In this document: one piece after another, positions 1 through 7,900 of the stretch
How the letters are laid out: each line of letters opens with the position of its first letter
How positions within the stretch are numbered: position 1 is the first letter of the stretch
Notes under the pieces: generated by a model
Seen by the model: only the letters and a program-made list of their open reading frames with translations
Told to the model about the DNA's origin: nothing
Databases searched by the model: none
Program-made: the position numbers and the translations under genes
Source of the DNA: CAYMRB01 sp964392615
GTDB lineage: Bacteria > Planctomycetota > UBA8108
Length of the DNA: 15,686 nt
Assembly (NCBI GenBank): GCA_964392615.1
Contig: CAYMRB010000232.1
Span: 1-15,686 of the forward strand
Reading direction: 5' to 3'

Positions 1-70
1 CGCTTGGCGATGATGGCGTCCGGGCGCGGACCTCGCGACACGCCGCACGTCACAGAGGAGACCGACAGCC

Positions 71-250
71 ATCTCGAATCGCGACGGAGCACTCGATCTC
101 GGCCCCCGCTACGAGTACCGCCGCGAGCTCGGCGCCGGCGGGAACGGTCGTGTGCTGCTCGTTCGGGATCGCCACCTGCAGCAGGATCTCGCGCTGAAGC
201 TTCTGCACGGCGGATCGCGTTCGGCGGACGAGCTCGCCGCTTCTCGCTGA
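71..250 (+). pseudogene. Detached N-lobe of the Ser/Thr kinase (frame-disrupted 5' end of the 327-4976 gene)
   Basis: This frame encodes a clear protein kinase N-lobe: a lead-in LGPRYEYRREL, a glycine-rich loop GAGGNGRV (134-154) and a VAIK-type strand LALKLL whose Lys codon is at 197-199. It ends at TGA 248-250. The next frame, open from 198, continues as LLAEIEHPAIARAHDFGY and then as the long downstream gene, so the two pieces belong together with a frame change between about 198 and 247. Between the frame-2 and frame-3 pieces the region that should hold the helix-C Glu looks several residues short, which suggests a small deletion. No ATG, GTG or TTG occurs in this frame after the TGA at 11-13. 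The natural-looking start at 71 reads ATC, 10 nt after a GAGGAG element (55-60). This could be real decay, a programmed event or an assembly error; sequence alone cannot tell. Confidence 0.75.
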
Positions 251-326
251 GATTGAGCACCCGGCGATCGCTCGCGCTCACGATTTCGGCTACCTCGGTG
301 AACAGCCGTACTTCACGGCCGAGCAC

Positions 327-3300
327 GTGCCCGGCGAGCCTCTCTCGAACCTCCTGCCGATCGCGTCGCGCGACGAGTTTCTCGGCCTCGTTCGCGATCT
401 GGTCTCCGCTGTCGTGTTGTTGCATCGCAGCCGGATCCTCCATCTCGACATCAAGCCGAGCAATGTGATCGCGCCTCCCCCGAGGCGGGGGCGGGCCGTG
501 CTGATCGATTTCGGTCTCGTCCGCACGAGCTTGTCGCGCGATCCGGGGTGTGAGCTTCGCGGTTCGTTGCCGTACATGGGGCCGGAGTACTTCCGGCGCG
601 AGGCGATCGGTCCGTGGACCGATGTCTATGCGCTCGGGGTGACGCTGTATCGTCTCTCGACGGGCGAGCACCCGCGTCGCGGAGCGGCTGCCGGTCCGCC
701 GCACTCGCTCGACTCGCCGGCCTGGAATCCGGCGCCGGTTCCACCCTCGCGGCTCTGCGCATGGGCGTCTCCCGAGCTCGACAGCATCGTGCTGCGATGT
801 CTGGCGCTCGAGCCTGCGTCGCGGTTCGACGACGCCGTCGAGCTCGCGGCCGCACTCGATCGCTGGAGCAGCGGACCCGGACGCGGCGGCCGAGAGCCGG
901 GCATCGCTGTCGAGACGCTGGGGCGCACGGTCGAGCTCGCGAGGATCGATGCGTTTCTTCGCCATCTCGTTCCCGGCGCCAGGGCCGAGCCACCGACGCG
1001 CATCGAGGCTCCGCCATCGCCTGTCGCGCTCGTCGTCACGGGGCCGTCGGGAATGGGGCACTCCCACCTCCTGCGCGAGGCGAAGGTGCGGGCACAAACG
1101 CGTGGGATCCAGCTCTACCTCGAGACGGGGTATCCGGGGCGAACCACCGCGCCCGGCTCTGTCCTGCGAGCGCTCGGAACGCACGTCGGCGCCGCAGCGG
1201 ATGGTCGATCGTCGAGCGAGTGCGATGATGCCGACGCGTCCGAGGGTCAATCGACGTCGCGGAGACCTCCGCGGGATGGCAGTGAGGAAGCCGGGCGTCG
1301 TTGGCGCCGCTTCCTGTCGCGGCTCGGTCAGCCGCGACGCTCGGCGCGGCACGAGGTATCGGACGACGAACGACGACTGCGTCGGGCGGGCGAGGTCGCC
1401 CTCATCGCGCGATCCGTGCGCGAGCCGCTCGTCATCGCGGTCGACGGGCTGCACTACTGGGACGAGGTCTCGATCGGCCTCGTTCTCGATCTCGCGCGAG
1501 CGCTCGGCGAAACGTCGGGGGCGGAGAGGCCGCCGATCGGGCTCATCGTCTCGTATCGGGAAGAGGGGCCGAACGCGCTGCTCCTGCGCGAGCTGAGCGA
1601 CTACCTGCTGCGGCCCGGAACGGGCAGCGTGATCACGCTCGGGCCGCTGGAGCTTCACGACGCGGTCGAGCTCGCGCGACGTGGTGGCGCGAGCGACGAT
1701 CGAGTGTCTGGACTGGCGCTGCTTCAGGACACGGGCGGCGCTCCGGCTCGCATCGTGCAGCTTGCCGCTCGTGCGTCGACTTCGCCGACCGGTGACGCGG
1801 ATGCCTCCGTGTCTCCATCGTCGCGGTCTTCGCGCCGCGCTCTCCCCGTCGACGACGCGGAATGCCGGGCCGCGATCGCGTTGAGCCTTCTCGACCGTCC
1901 GTGCAGCCGGCCGGAGCTGGCGCGGATTCTCGCGTGCTCGTCGCGACAGGCTGCGAGTCTCCTCGAGCGGATCGAGACGAGCGGCATCGCCGAGCGCGTC
2001 GCCAGTCACACGGGGTCGACCGAGTGGATCGCGACCGCCGTAGCGCACGGACTCGCGACGGAGTCGAGCGACGCCGAGCGGCGCCGGCTCCACCGGCAGA
2101 TCGCGGACAGCGTCGTCGCGACGGCGTCGGAGGCTGGCGACCTGAAGCTCGTCGAGGCGGTCCGACACTATCGTGTCGCGGGATGCAAGGTGCCCGTGCG
2201 TCGACACGGCCTGGTCGCGGCTCGGTTCCTGAAGTCGATCTTCCTCAATCGCGCCGCACTCGAGACGTTCGAAGCCGTGTTGGCGGTTCTGCCGCACGAC
2301 CGTTTCGCGCGGCGCATCGAGATCGAGCTCGAGATGGCCGAGCTCCGCGTGCGGCTCGGAGAGCTCGACGCCGGCATTCAACGGTTGCGCGACCTCCGTC
2401 GCGAGTCGCCGGAGCTGCCGGCAGCGTTGCGGTTGCGCGTCGTCCTGTGGCTGGCGACGTTTCATTGCCGGCGGGGCGACTATCGCCGCTCCGAAGCGCT
2501 CTTCGCCGAGGCGTCGCACCTGGAGCGCGAGGCTGGCGACGGCTCGAAGGCCAGGGGGCAAGGCGGCCTGACGCGCCTCGAGTCGCTGTTCTTCATCAAC
2601 GAGCGCGCGGCGATGAAGGTCTTCACGGGCAGCTACGACGAGGCTCGCGAGCTGTGCGAAGAGGGGCTCCGGCTAGCAGGCCGTGCCAGGAGCGTGCGCG
2701 AGCGCGAGACGGCTCTGAACCTGCTGGCGACGCGTGCGAACGTCGCGATGCGCGAGTTCGACTACGACGCGGCGATTCAGGACTTCGAGAAGTCGATGCA
2801 GATCGCCGAGGCGATCGGCTCGCCGGCCAACCAGGCGGTCATCCTCAACAATCTCGGCATCGTGTACGGATCCAGCGAGCGCTACCGTGAGGCGATCCGC
2901 GCGTACCGCGATGCCGAGAGGACGAGCCTGCAGCTCGATGAGGGGCCATCGCTCGTGTCGACGTACGGCAACCTCGCCGTCCTCCAGGCGCGTAACGGCG
3001 AGTTCGACGCGGCCGACGAAGCGCTCGCCAAGGCGCGAGCTCTCGGTCCCGCCGGCATGGGGCGGCGTCAGGAGCTTTTCTACCGCCACAGTCTCGGGCT
3101 GTGCCGTCTGTACCGAGGCAGGTATCGAGAGGCGTGCGTCGAGTTCGACCGAGCGATGCGCCTTGCCGACGAGACCGGCGACGAGCTGCTGACGGCGTTC
3201 GACGGCGTCTACCGCGGCGAGGCGCTGCTCGCGACCGCCGACTACGCCGAGGCCGAACGCGAGCTGACGCGTTGGACGCGTTCTTCGCTGCCACCTCGGG

Positions 3301-4976
3301 TGCGAAGGATGGCGTCGTCGCGATTGGCTCTCGTGTTCGCGTTCACCGGACGGACGGAGCACGTCTGCAGCGCGATCGAGGCTGGCGCGCGAGTCGACGA
3401 GCCTCGCGACGTGCCGCTTCTGAGCGCGTGGGACGCGCTGTACCGCGGCTGGGCGGTGTCGATCGCCGCGACCGAGGAACGCGGCGAGCCGTCCTGTGAG
3501 GATTCCGAAGCGACCGTTCTCGAGGCCGAGTCGTTCTTTCTGCGATGCGATCTCGAGCCCGCCGCGTCGCTGGCGCGGTGGGTGCGCGCGGAGAGCCGTT
3601 TTCTCCGTGGTGACCTCGACGGGGCGCGAGAGCTTGCTCGAGCCGACGACTTGCGAACGAGCGAGCTGACGGCGGTCCTGTACCCGCTTCTGCGGGCGCG
3701 ACTCGAGCTGGAGCGCGCTGCGTCGCATCGAGACGTGGACCGCGTCGCCGCTTCGCTGTCCGCCGCGGGAACCGCGCTTCTCGGCAACGACTTGCCCGAG
3801 TGGGCGAATCGCGTCGTCGCGCTCCGAGCGGTATTGCACGGCGATCATCCGACGGCGGCGGGGGATCGGCGTCTTCGCTATCGGCAGCGCTGGGTCGACG
3901 TGCGGCTGCCGCAGGCGCTGCGTCCGGATGCTGGCGACGACGATGGTGACGACGGTGTGCGACCGGAGGACGATTCGACCACGGCGGAGACGGCCGTCCT
4001 GCCGGCTCCGGGGCGTGGTCGCGGCGAGCTGGTCGTTCGGTCGCGGGCGATGCGGAAGCTCGTCGATCGGCTCGACAAGGTCGCGTCACACGACGACTCG
4101 GTGTTGATCGAGGGCGAGATCGGTACCGGCAAGGAGCTGATCGCCCGCGTGATTCACATGGAGAGTCGGCGGTCGGCCGGACCGTTTACGGTCCTCGCGG
4201 CGACCAACCTGCCAGCCGAGCTGGTCGAGTCCGAGCTCTTCGGAGCGATCGCGGGAGCGTTCACCGACCTCGGTGAGGACCGTGCCGGCATCCTCGCGTC
4301 GGCGGCGGGCGGTACGTTGCTCGTCGACGAGGTCGCGGATCTCGACCTGGCGGTGCAGGCGAAGCTGCTCCGGGTGCTCTCCGAGAGGCGGTTCCGTCCG
4401 CTCGGCAGCGAGACGGAAACGGAGGTCGACGTCCGCTTCCTGTTCTCGACGGCGCGGGACCTCCAGAGTGAAGTGCGCGCCGGCAGGTTCCGCGCGGACC
4501 TGCTCCACCGCATCCCGCCTCTCCGCGTTCGCGTGCCGCCACTGCGCGAACGCTTGGAGGACTTGCCCGGCCTGGTCGAAGGTTTTCTCGCGACGGGTGA
4601 CGGACCGCGCCCCCGGTTCTCCGATGGCGCGCTGCGGCGACTCGGCGAGCACGATTGGCCGGGCAACGTCCGTGAGCTGCGCAATGCGATCCTCCGGCTT
4701 CGCGTCGAGCACCCTTCGCTCATCGCCGAGGATGCGGTCACGGCGCTTCACAAGACGGGTGCGGGGCGGCCCGCGTTTCCTCCTCACCTGCTTGCGGCCG
4801 AGGATCTCGACGTGTTGCGCGCCCGGCTCGATCGCGATTGGCTGCTACACCACCTCGAGCGACTCGATGGGGACACGACAGCGCTCAGTCGCCGTCTGGG
4901 AATCTCGCGTCAGGCTCTGTATCGGCGTCTGCGCAAGCTCGGGATCCGGCTGCGCAAGGGGCGAGACGGCGAGTGA
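327..4976 (+). CDS. Ser/Thr kinase - AAA_16/STAND-like - TPR - sigma-54 AAA+ - Fis HTH fusion regulator
   Basis: Intact open part (1549 aa from GTG 327) of a very large cytoplasmic regulator; codons before 327 are also coding, so GTG 327 is only the first start in the frame. In order: kinase C-lobe with HLDIKPSN (Asp41), DFG (61-63), GPE (85-87) and Asp99; an ATPase module with GPSGMGHS (239-246) and Walker B VIAVD (369-373); a winged-helix-like stretch (~510-570); TPR-like helical repeats (~635-1180); a sigma-54-type AAA+ domain with GEIGTGKE (1263-1270), GAFTDL (1310-1315), Walker B Asp1334-Glu1335, Arg-rich FRADLLHR (1388-1395) and WPGNVRELR (1444-1452); and a C-terminal Fis-type HTH (~1505-1549). 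The role inferred is kinase- and TPR-sensed control of transcription. Oddities: the first Walker A lacks Lys, and the GAFTGA loop is altered. The target genes are unknown. Its stop is 9 bp from the stop of the opposing gene. Confidence 0.92.
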   Translation: MPGEPLSNLLPIASRDEFLGLVRDLVSAVVLLHRSRILHLDIKPSNVIAPPPRRGRAVLIDFGLVRTSLSRDPGCELRGSLPYMGPEYFRREAIGPWTDVYALGVTLYRLSTGEHPRRGAAAGPPHSLDSPAWNPAPVPPSRLCAWASPELDSIVLRCLALEPASRFDDAVELAAALDRWSSGPGRGGREPGIAVETLGRTVELARIDAFLRHLVPGARAEPPTRIEAPPSPVALVVTGPSGMGHSHLLREAKVRAQTRGIQLYLETGYPGRTTAPGSVLRALGTHVGAAADGRSSSECDDADASEGQSTSRRPPRDGSEEAGRRWRRFLSRLGQPRRSARHEVSDDERRLRRAGEVALIARSVREPLVIAVDGLHYWDEVSIGLVLDLARALGETSGAERPPIGLIVSYREEGPNALLLRELSDYLLRPGTGSVITLGPLELHDAVELARRGGASDDRVSGLALLQDTGGAPARIVQLAARASTSPTGDADASVSPSSRSSRRALPVDDAECRAAIALSLLDRPCSRPELARILACSSRQAASLLERIETSGIAERVASHTGSTEWIATAVAHGLATESSDAERRRLHRQIADSVVATASEAGDLKLVEAVRHYRVAGCKVPVRRHGLVAARFLKSIFLNRAALETFEAVLAVLPHDRFARRIEIELEMAELRVRLGELDAGIQRLRDLRRESPELPAALRLRVVLWLATFHCRRGDYRRSEALFAEASHLEREAGDGSKARGQGGLTRLESLFFINERAAMKVFTGSYDEARELCEEGLRLAGRARSVRERETALNLLATRANVAMREFDYDAAIQDFEKSMQIAEAIGSPANQAVILNNLGIVYGSSERYREAIRAYRDAERTSLQLDEGPSLVSTYGNLAVLQARNGEFDAADEALAKARALGPAGMGRRQELFYRHSLGLCRLYRGRYREACVEFDRAMRLADETGDELLTAFDGVYRGEALLATADYAEAERELTRWTRSSLPPRVRRMASSRLALVFAFTGRTEHVCSAIEAGARVDEPRDVPLLSAWDALYRGWAVSIAATEERGEPSCEDSEATVLEAESFFLRCDLEPAASLARWVRAESRFLRGDLDGARELARADDLRTSELTAVLYPLLRARLELERAASHRDVDRVAASLSAAGTALLGNDLPEWANRVVALRAVLHGDHPTAAGDRRLRYRQRWVDVRLPQALRPDAGDDDGDDGVRPEDDSTTAETAVLPAPGRGRGELVVRSRAMRKLVDRLDKVASHDDSVLIEGEIGTGKELIARVIHMESRRSAGPFTVLAATNLPAELVESELFGAIAGAFTDLGEDRAGILASAAGGTLLVDEVADLDLAVQAKLLRVLSERRFRPLGSETETEVDVRFLFSTARDLQSEVRAGRFRADLLHRIPPLRVRVPPLRERLEDLPGLVEGFLATGDGPRPRFSDGALRRLGEHDWPGNVRELRNAILRLRVEHPSLIAEDAVTALHKTGAGRPAFPPHLLAAEDLDVLRARLDRDWLLHHLERLDGDTTALSRRLGISRQALYRRLRKLGIRLRKGRDGE

Positions 4977-4985
4977 GGATCTGCC

Positions 4986-5687
4986 TCACTCCGCCTCGCA
5001 GTCGCAGTCGGCCCACGCGATCAGCTCGCCGGTGCGCGAGTCGTACCAGCCTTCGCTGCGCGAGCCGCAGGCGCGGCACACCGCCTGGCTCTCGGCGCAG
5101 TTGGCGAAGCGAATGCGGTCGTGCGTGGCGGGATCGTACCAGCCCTCGCTTCGTGAGCCGATGATGCCGCAGACGGGGCGCATGTCCTCGCGTGAGCAGT
5201 CCTCGGGACACGAGTCGACGGTCTCGCCGCCTTCGACGTCACAAACGCCGTCGCCGCACGTCTCCGCGTCGCAGACCGGCGCGCACTCGCCGCACACGCA
5301 CTCCCAGTGACCGCCGCAGTCGAGCGGCCAATCGAGCAGCGCGCACTGCTCGGCACAGCAGCACTCCACAGCGGGATGAAGAGGCGGCCCCCCGCCGAGG
5401 AAAAGGTGCTCGAGCAGATGGACCGCGTCCGACAGGTCGAGCGCCCGGTCGGCGTTGACGTCGGCGAATGTCGGGCAGGACGGGACGGGGCCGCCCAGGA
5501 ACAGATGCTGCAGGATGAACACGGCGTCGGCGACGTCGCGTTGATCGTCCTCGTTGGCGTCGCCGAGGACGAGGCAGGGCGACGCCACGGCGCGGGGAGA
5601 TGCGAGCACGGCGAGGCCGACGACGAGCCACGAAACGAAGGGCAAGACGGCAACGGAAACCGCGGAGAGGGCACGCCGGTGACTCAT
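4986..5687 (-). CDS. Secreted dockerin-like, cysteine-rich protein
   Basis: 233 aa. The start is fixed by an AAGGAGGTG Shine-Dalgarno directly upstream; the frame stays open to 7025, but that part is antisense to another gene. Residues 1-36 form a Sec signal peptide (Arg-Arg, hydrophobic core, AVAS). Residues 41-100 hold two dockerin-like EF-hand repeats: Asp43/Asn45/Asp47/Asp51/Asp54 and Asp76/Asn78/Asp80/Asp84/Asp87, each followed by an (H)LFLGG helix end. A Cys-rich segment (109-164) includes CGDGVCD and CPEDC, a motif common in extracellular Cys-rich repeats. Residues 173-230 contain two copies of GSRSEGWYD bracketed by cysteines. The protein is probably exported and calcium-stabilised, binding a partner or surface structure; no catalytic site is visible. 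No cohesin gene lies in the window, so cellulosome-type docking is not supported. In Planctomycetes such dockerin-like repeats often end or punctuate secreted proteins; here they lie near the N-terminus. Confidence 0.88.
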   Translation of the reverse strand: MSHRRALSAVSVAVLPFVSWLVVGLAVLASPRAVASPCLVLGDANEDDQRDVADAVFILQHLFLGGPVPSCPTFADVNADRALDLSDAVHLLEHLFLGGGPPLHPAVECCCAEQCALLDWPLDCGGHWECVCGECAPVCDAETCGDGVCDVEGGETVDSCPEDCSREDMRPVCGIIGSRSEGWYDPATHDRIRFANCAESQAVCRACGSRSEGWYDSRTGELIAWADCDCEAE

Positions 5688-5691
5688 GAGA

Positions 5692-5700
5692 CACCTCCTT
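5692..5700 (-). promoter_or_regulatory. Strong ribosome binding site of the dockerin-like gene
   Basis: On the minus strand this reads AAGGAGGTG, with GGAGG ending 6 nt before ATG at 5687. It is a near-complete anti-16S match. It decides the start of the dockerin-like gene against the much longer upstream-extended open frame. Confidence 0.85.
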
Positions 5701-5771
5701 GTTCGTGCATGGCGGTTGGCTCCAGGGTCGATTCTCAGCACGCCTGACGGCGAGGTCAAGAAGTGCTGTGT

Positions 5772-5795
5772 GGCGCCGACCTCGTGGTCGGCGCC
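5772..5795. repeat. Perfect inverted repeat / hairpin
   Basis: Arms GGCGCCGAC (5772-5780) and GTCGGCGCC (5787-5795) pair perfectly over 9 bp around the 6-nt loop CTCGTG. No T-run follows on either strand, so a classical intrinsic terminator is unlikely. It lies 84 bp upstream of the dockerin-like start and about 250 bp upstream of the lipoprotein start. It could be an operator for a dimeric regulator or a 5'-leader RNA structure. Confidence 0.7.
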
Positions 5796-5830
5796 CCCAC
5801 GGATTACGATCGACGCCGAATCACACCCCC

Positions 5831-5850
5831 ACACCGACACCGACACCGAT
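5831..5850 (-). repeat. Short GTCGGT hexamer array
   Basis: Read on the minus strand this is ATCGGT GTCGGT GTCGGT followed by a partial unit. The same hexamer family recurs on the plus strand at 7859-7900, so the two arrays face opposite ways on either side of the DUF4382-like lipoprotein gene. Confidence 0.7.
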
Positions 5851-5930
5851 CCACGCTGCCTTCGAGTGTCTTCGAACGTCTCCGTTCGTCGGTAATTGTG
5901 GAGTCCCATCCGATCCGAGGCCGCGCGGGA

Positions 5931-5936
5931 TATACT
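5931..5936 (+). promoter_or_regulatory. Candidate -10 element for the lipoprotein gene
   Basis: TATACT stands out in GC-rich surroundings about 110 bp upstream of the start at 6048 and resembles a sigma-70-type -10. No good -35 is seen 16-18 bp upstream, so this is a weak call. Confidence 0.25.
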
Positions 5937-6036
5937 CGTCTCCGCTCGGAGTTCACGGCTGCTTCGGTGTAGCTTCGGCACGCGTCTCACCAAGATCGCG
6001 TCGGGCCTTTCCGCCGTCCCGAACCCCTCGTGGAAT

Positions 6037-6041
6037 GGAGG
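6037..6041 (+). promoter_or_regulatory. Ribosome binding site of the DUF4382-like lipoprotein gene
   Basis: GGAGG lies 6 nt before ATG 6048. It selects this start over the in-frame GTG at 6030, which would precede the binding site. Confidence 0.75.
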
Positions 6042-6047
6042 TCCCCC

Positions 6048-7844
6048 ATGGCTGCCCAGCGAGTTCTTCGCCTTGCGTTGTGGATGTCCCTGTCGATCGG
6101 GTTGTCGCTCGGCTGCGCCCAGAGTGGCTCGGACGGCGGTCTCGTCGAGACTGGTGAAGTTCAGGTGTCGCTGACCGATGCGGCGTCGGACGAGATCGAC
6201 CGCTTCGAGGTCGACGTGCTGAGCATCGATCTCGTCAAGGCGAACGGCGCCGAGGTCGCCGCTTTGCCGCTGACGACGCGCGTCGACTTCGCCGATCTCG
6301 TCGATGTGGCGGAGATCCTCACCGCCGCGAGCGTTCCGCGCGGCGTGTACGTTGCCGCGAACGTCGCGTTGGACTTTTCGACGGCGGAGGTGCACCTCGC
6401 CGGAGCCGACGACAACGCCGCCGTGTTCGACGAGAACGGTGATCCGCTGCAGGGGACGATCGACGTCATGGTGCAGCTCGATGGGGGGCGCCCGCTGATC
6501 GTCTTGCCGGGAACCCCGCGAATGCTGACTCTGGATTTCGATCTCGATGCGTCGGTGACCGTCGATGCTGGCAGCAACTCGGTCGAGGTCACTCCGGTGC
6601 TCGTCGCGGATGTCGACCTCGAACGCCCACACGTGCACCGCGTGCGCGGTCCGCTCGAGTCGGTCGATGTCGCGGCCGGCACCTGCCGTATCGCCGTACG
6701 GCCGTTTCGCGCGCTCGTGTCCGTTTTCGGGCACCTCACAGTCGCGACGGATGGTGACACGCACTTCGAGATCGACGGCGAACGGTACGTCGGCGCGCAG
6801 GGCCTCATGGTTCTCGACGAGCAGCCGTCGTTCGCTGCCGTCGTCGCCATCGGCGCGTTCGATCTCGGCCGGCGCGTCTTCGTGGCCACCGAAGTGCACG
6901 TGGGTGCGAGCGTCCCGGGCGGCGTTCTCGACGTCGCGCAGGGCCTGGTGACAGCGCGTTCGGGAGACACGTTGTTGCTTCGGGGCGCGCAACTCGATCG
7001 AGCCGGCGGCAGCGTGACCTTTCACGCGGAGATCGCGGTCGATCTGGACCCGGAGAGGACTCGCGTGACGAAGCAGTTCTCCGCGGATTCTCTCGACATC
7101 GATGCGATCTCGGTGGGCCAGCGCATCGTCGTTTTCGGTTCACTCGCCGTCGGTTCCGAGGACTTCGTCATCGAAACCGCCGACTGGGTGCGCCTCGTCC
7201 GCACCGAGGTGATCGGGACCGTCGCCGCGACCGGCGAAGGGAGCCTCACGGTCGACGTCCGGCGGATCGGCCGGCGCCTGGTGCGAGCGTTCGACTTCCA
7301 GGGCACGGGAGCCGAGGGCGACGACGCGAATCCCGCGAGCTATCGCGTCGACACAGGCGCTCTGAGCCTCGAAGGCCTCAGCGCCGGCGCGCCCGTTCGC
7401 GTCCTCGGCTTCGCATCGCCGTTCGGATCCGCGCCGCCGGACTTCGAGGCGCAGACGATCGTCGACGTCTCCGCGGTCGGCGCGCTGATGCGCGTGGCCT
7501 GGGGATTCCTGTCGACGGTGCAGTTCGAGGCGCTCGATGCGTCGCGCATCGACCTCGATCTGTCCGAGTCTCCGCTCCTGCACCATGTCGACCGGGCTGG
7601 CACGTTGACCGACCTGACAGAAGCCCCAGCCGCCGCGGTCGTGCCCGCCGCATCTCGCGGCTTCTACGTCGTCGCGGGAGGCGGCACGATCACGCTCTTC
7701 GGCGAGTTCGACGCGTTCGCAGCCGAGCTCGAGTCCCGCCTCGCGGCGGGCAGGTTCGCTCGACGCCTCACGGCTCTGGGGCACTACTCCGACGCGACCG
7801 GAGTGCTGTCCGCGGGCGTGGTGACCGTGATTCTGACGCCGTAG
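6048..7844 (+). CDS. Lipoprotein with DUF4382-like domain and DUF5666-like repeats
   Basis: 598 aa from ATG 6048. Residues 1-23 are a lipoprotein-type signal (hydrophobic stretch, then LSLGC with Cys23), so the mature protein is probably lipid-anchored in the envelope. Residues ~35-190 resemble DUF4382: the opening GEVQVSLTDAASDEIDRFEV and a fixed-order beta-rich pattern ending in a DFDLDASV segment. Residues ~195-598 consist of repeated all-beta units starting with phrases like VRGPLESVDVAAGT, AQGLVTARSGDTLLL and VIGTVAATGEGSLTV, which resemble DUF5666-type small barrels (weaker call). No enzyme motif is visible and the function is unknown. The hydrophilic Asp-rich composition and lack of internal membrane segments fit a surface or periplasmic binding or structural protein. 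The gene is flanked by opposed hexamer arrays and looks monocistronic. Confidence 0.85.
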   Translation: MAAQRVLRLALWMSLSIGLSLGCAQSGSDGGLVETGEVQVSLTDAASDEIDRFEVDVLSIDLVKANGAEVAALPLTTRVDFADLVDVAEILTAASVPRGVYVAANVALDFSTAEVHLAGADDNAAVFDENGDPLQGTIDVMVQLDGGRPLIVLPGTPRMLTLDFDLDASVTVDAGSNSVEVTPVLVADVDLERPHVHRVRGPLESVDVAAGTCRIAVRPFRALVSVFGHLTVATDGDTHFEIDGERYVGAQGLMVLDEQPSFAAVVAIGAFDLGRRVFVATEVHVGASVPGGVLDVAQGLVTARSGDTLLLRGAQLDRAGGSVTFHAEIAVDLDPERTRVTKQFSADSLDIDAISVGQRIVVFGSLAVGSEDFVIETADWVRLVRTEVIGTVAATGEGSLTVDVRRIGRRLVRAFDFQGTGAEGDDANPASYRVDTGALSLEGLSAGAPVRVLGFASPFGSAPPDFEAQTIVDVSAVGALMRVAWGFLSTVQFEALDASRIDLDLSESPLLHHVDRAGTLTDLTEAPAAAVVPAASRGFYVVAGGGTITLFGEFDAFAAELESRLAAGRFARRLTALGHYSDATGVLSAGVVTVILTP

Positions 7845-7858
7845 GGGGCGGAGGCGGA

Positions 7859-7900
7859 GTCGGCGTCGGCATCGGCGTCGGAGTCGGTGTCGGTGTCGGC
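7859..7900 (+). repeat. Seven-unit imperfect hexamer tandem repeat (GTCGGN)
   Basis: Units are GTCGGC, GTCGGC, ATCGGC, GTCGGA, GTCGGT, GTCGGT, GTCGGC, all contiguous over 42 bp. It begins 14 bp after the stop of the lipoprotein gene, so it is intergenic, in the 158-bp spacer before the sialidase-like gene. It is a slippage-prone microsatellite; it has no spacers and is not CRISPR-like. Confidence 0.85.

Larger units (their letters stand above)
5688..6047. other. Divergent intergenic region (360 bp)
   Basis: This non-coding gap lies between the minus-strand dockerin-like gene and the plus-strand DUF4382-like lipoprotein gene, so it must hold the promoters of both. It contains a perfect inverted repeat at 5772-5795, a short hexamer array at 5831-5850 and a weak TATACT candidate -10 at 5931-5936. 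No plausible small gene with a ribosome binding site was found; the short open frames here lack one. Confidence 0.6.

Noticed and set aside
4..468. Open frame from 4 in frame 1 as a separate 5' gene
   Set aside because: Its Arg/Ser-rich low-complexity translation resembles no family, while the overlapping frame 2 encodes a clear kinase N-lobe. It is a shadow.
5772..5795. Hairpin as an intrinsic terminator
   Set aside because: No U-tract on either strand, and it lies upstream of both genes rather than after one.
4986..7025. 679-aa minus-strand frame as one protein
   Set aside because: Only the 233 residues after ATG 5687 carry a signal peptide, dockerin repeats and a ribosome binding site. 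The rest is antisense to the lipoprotein gene.
7859..7900. Hexamer repeat as a CRISPR array
   Set aside because: Units are 6 bp and contiguous with no spacers.
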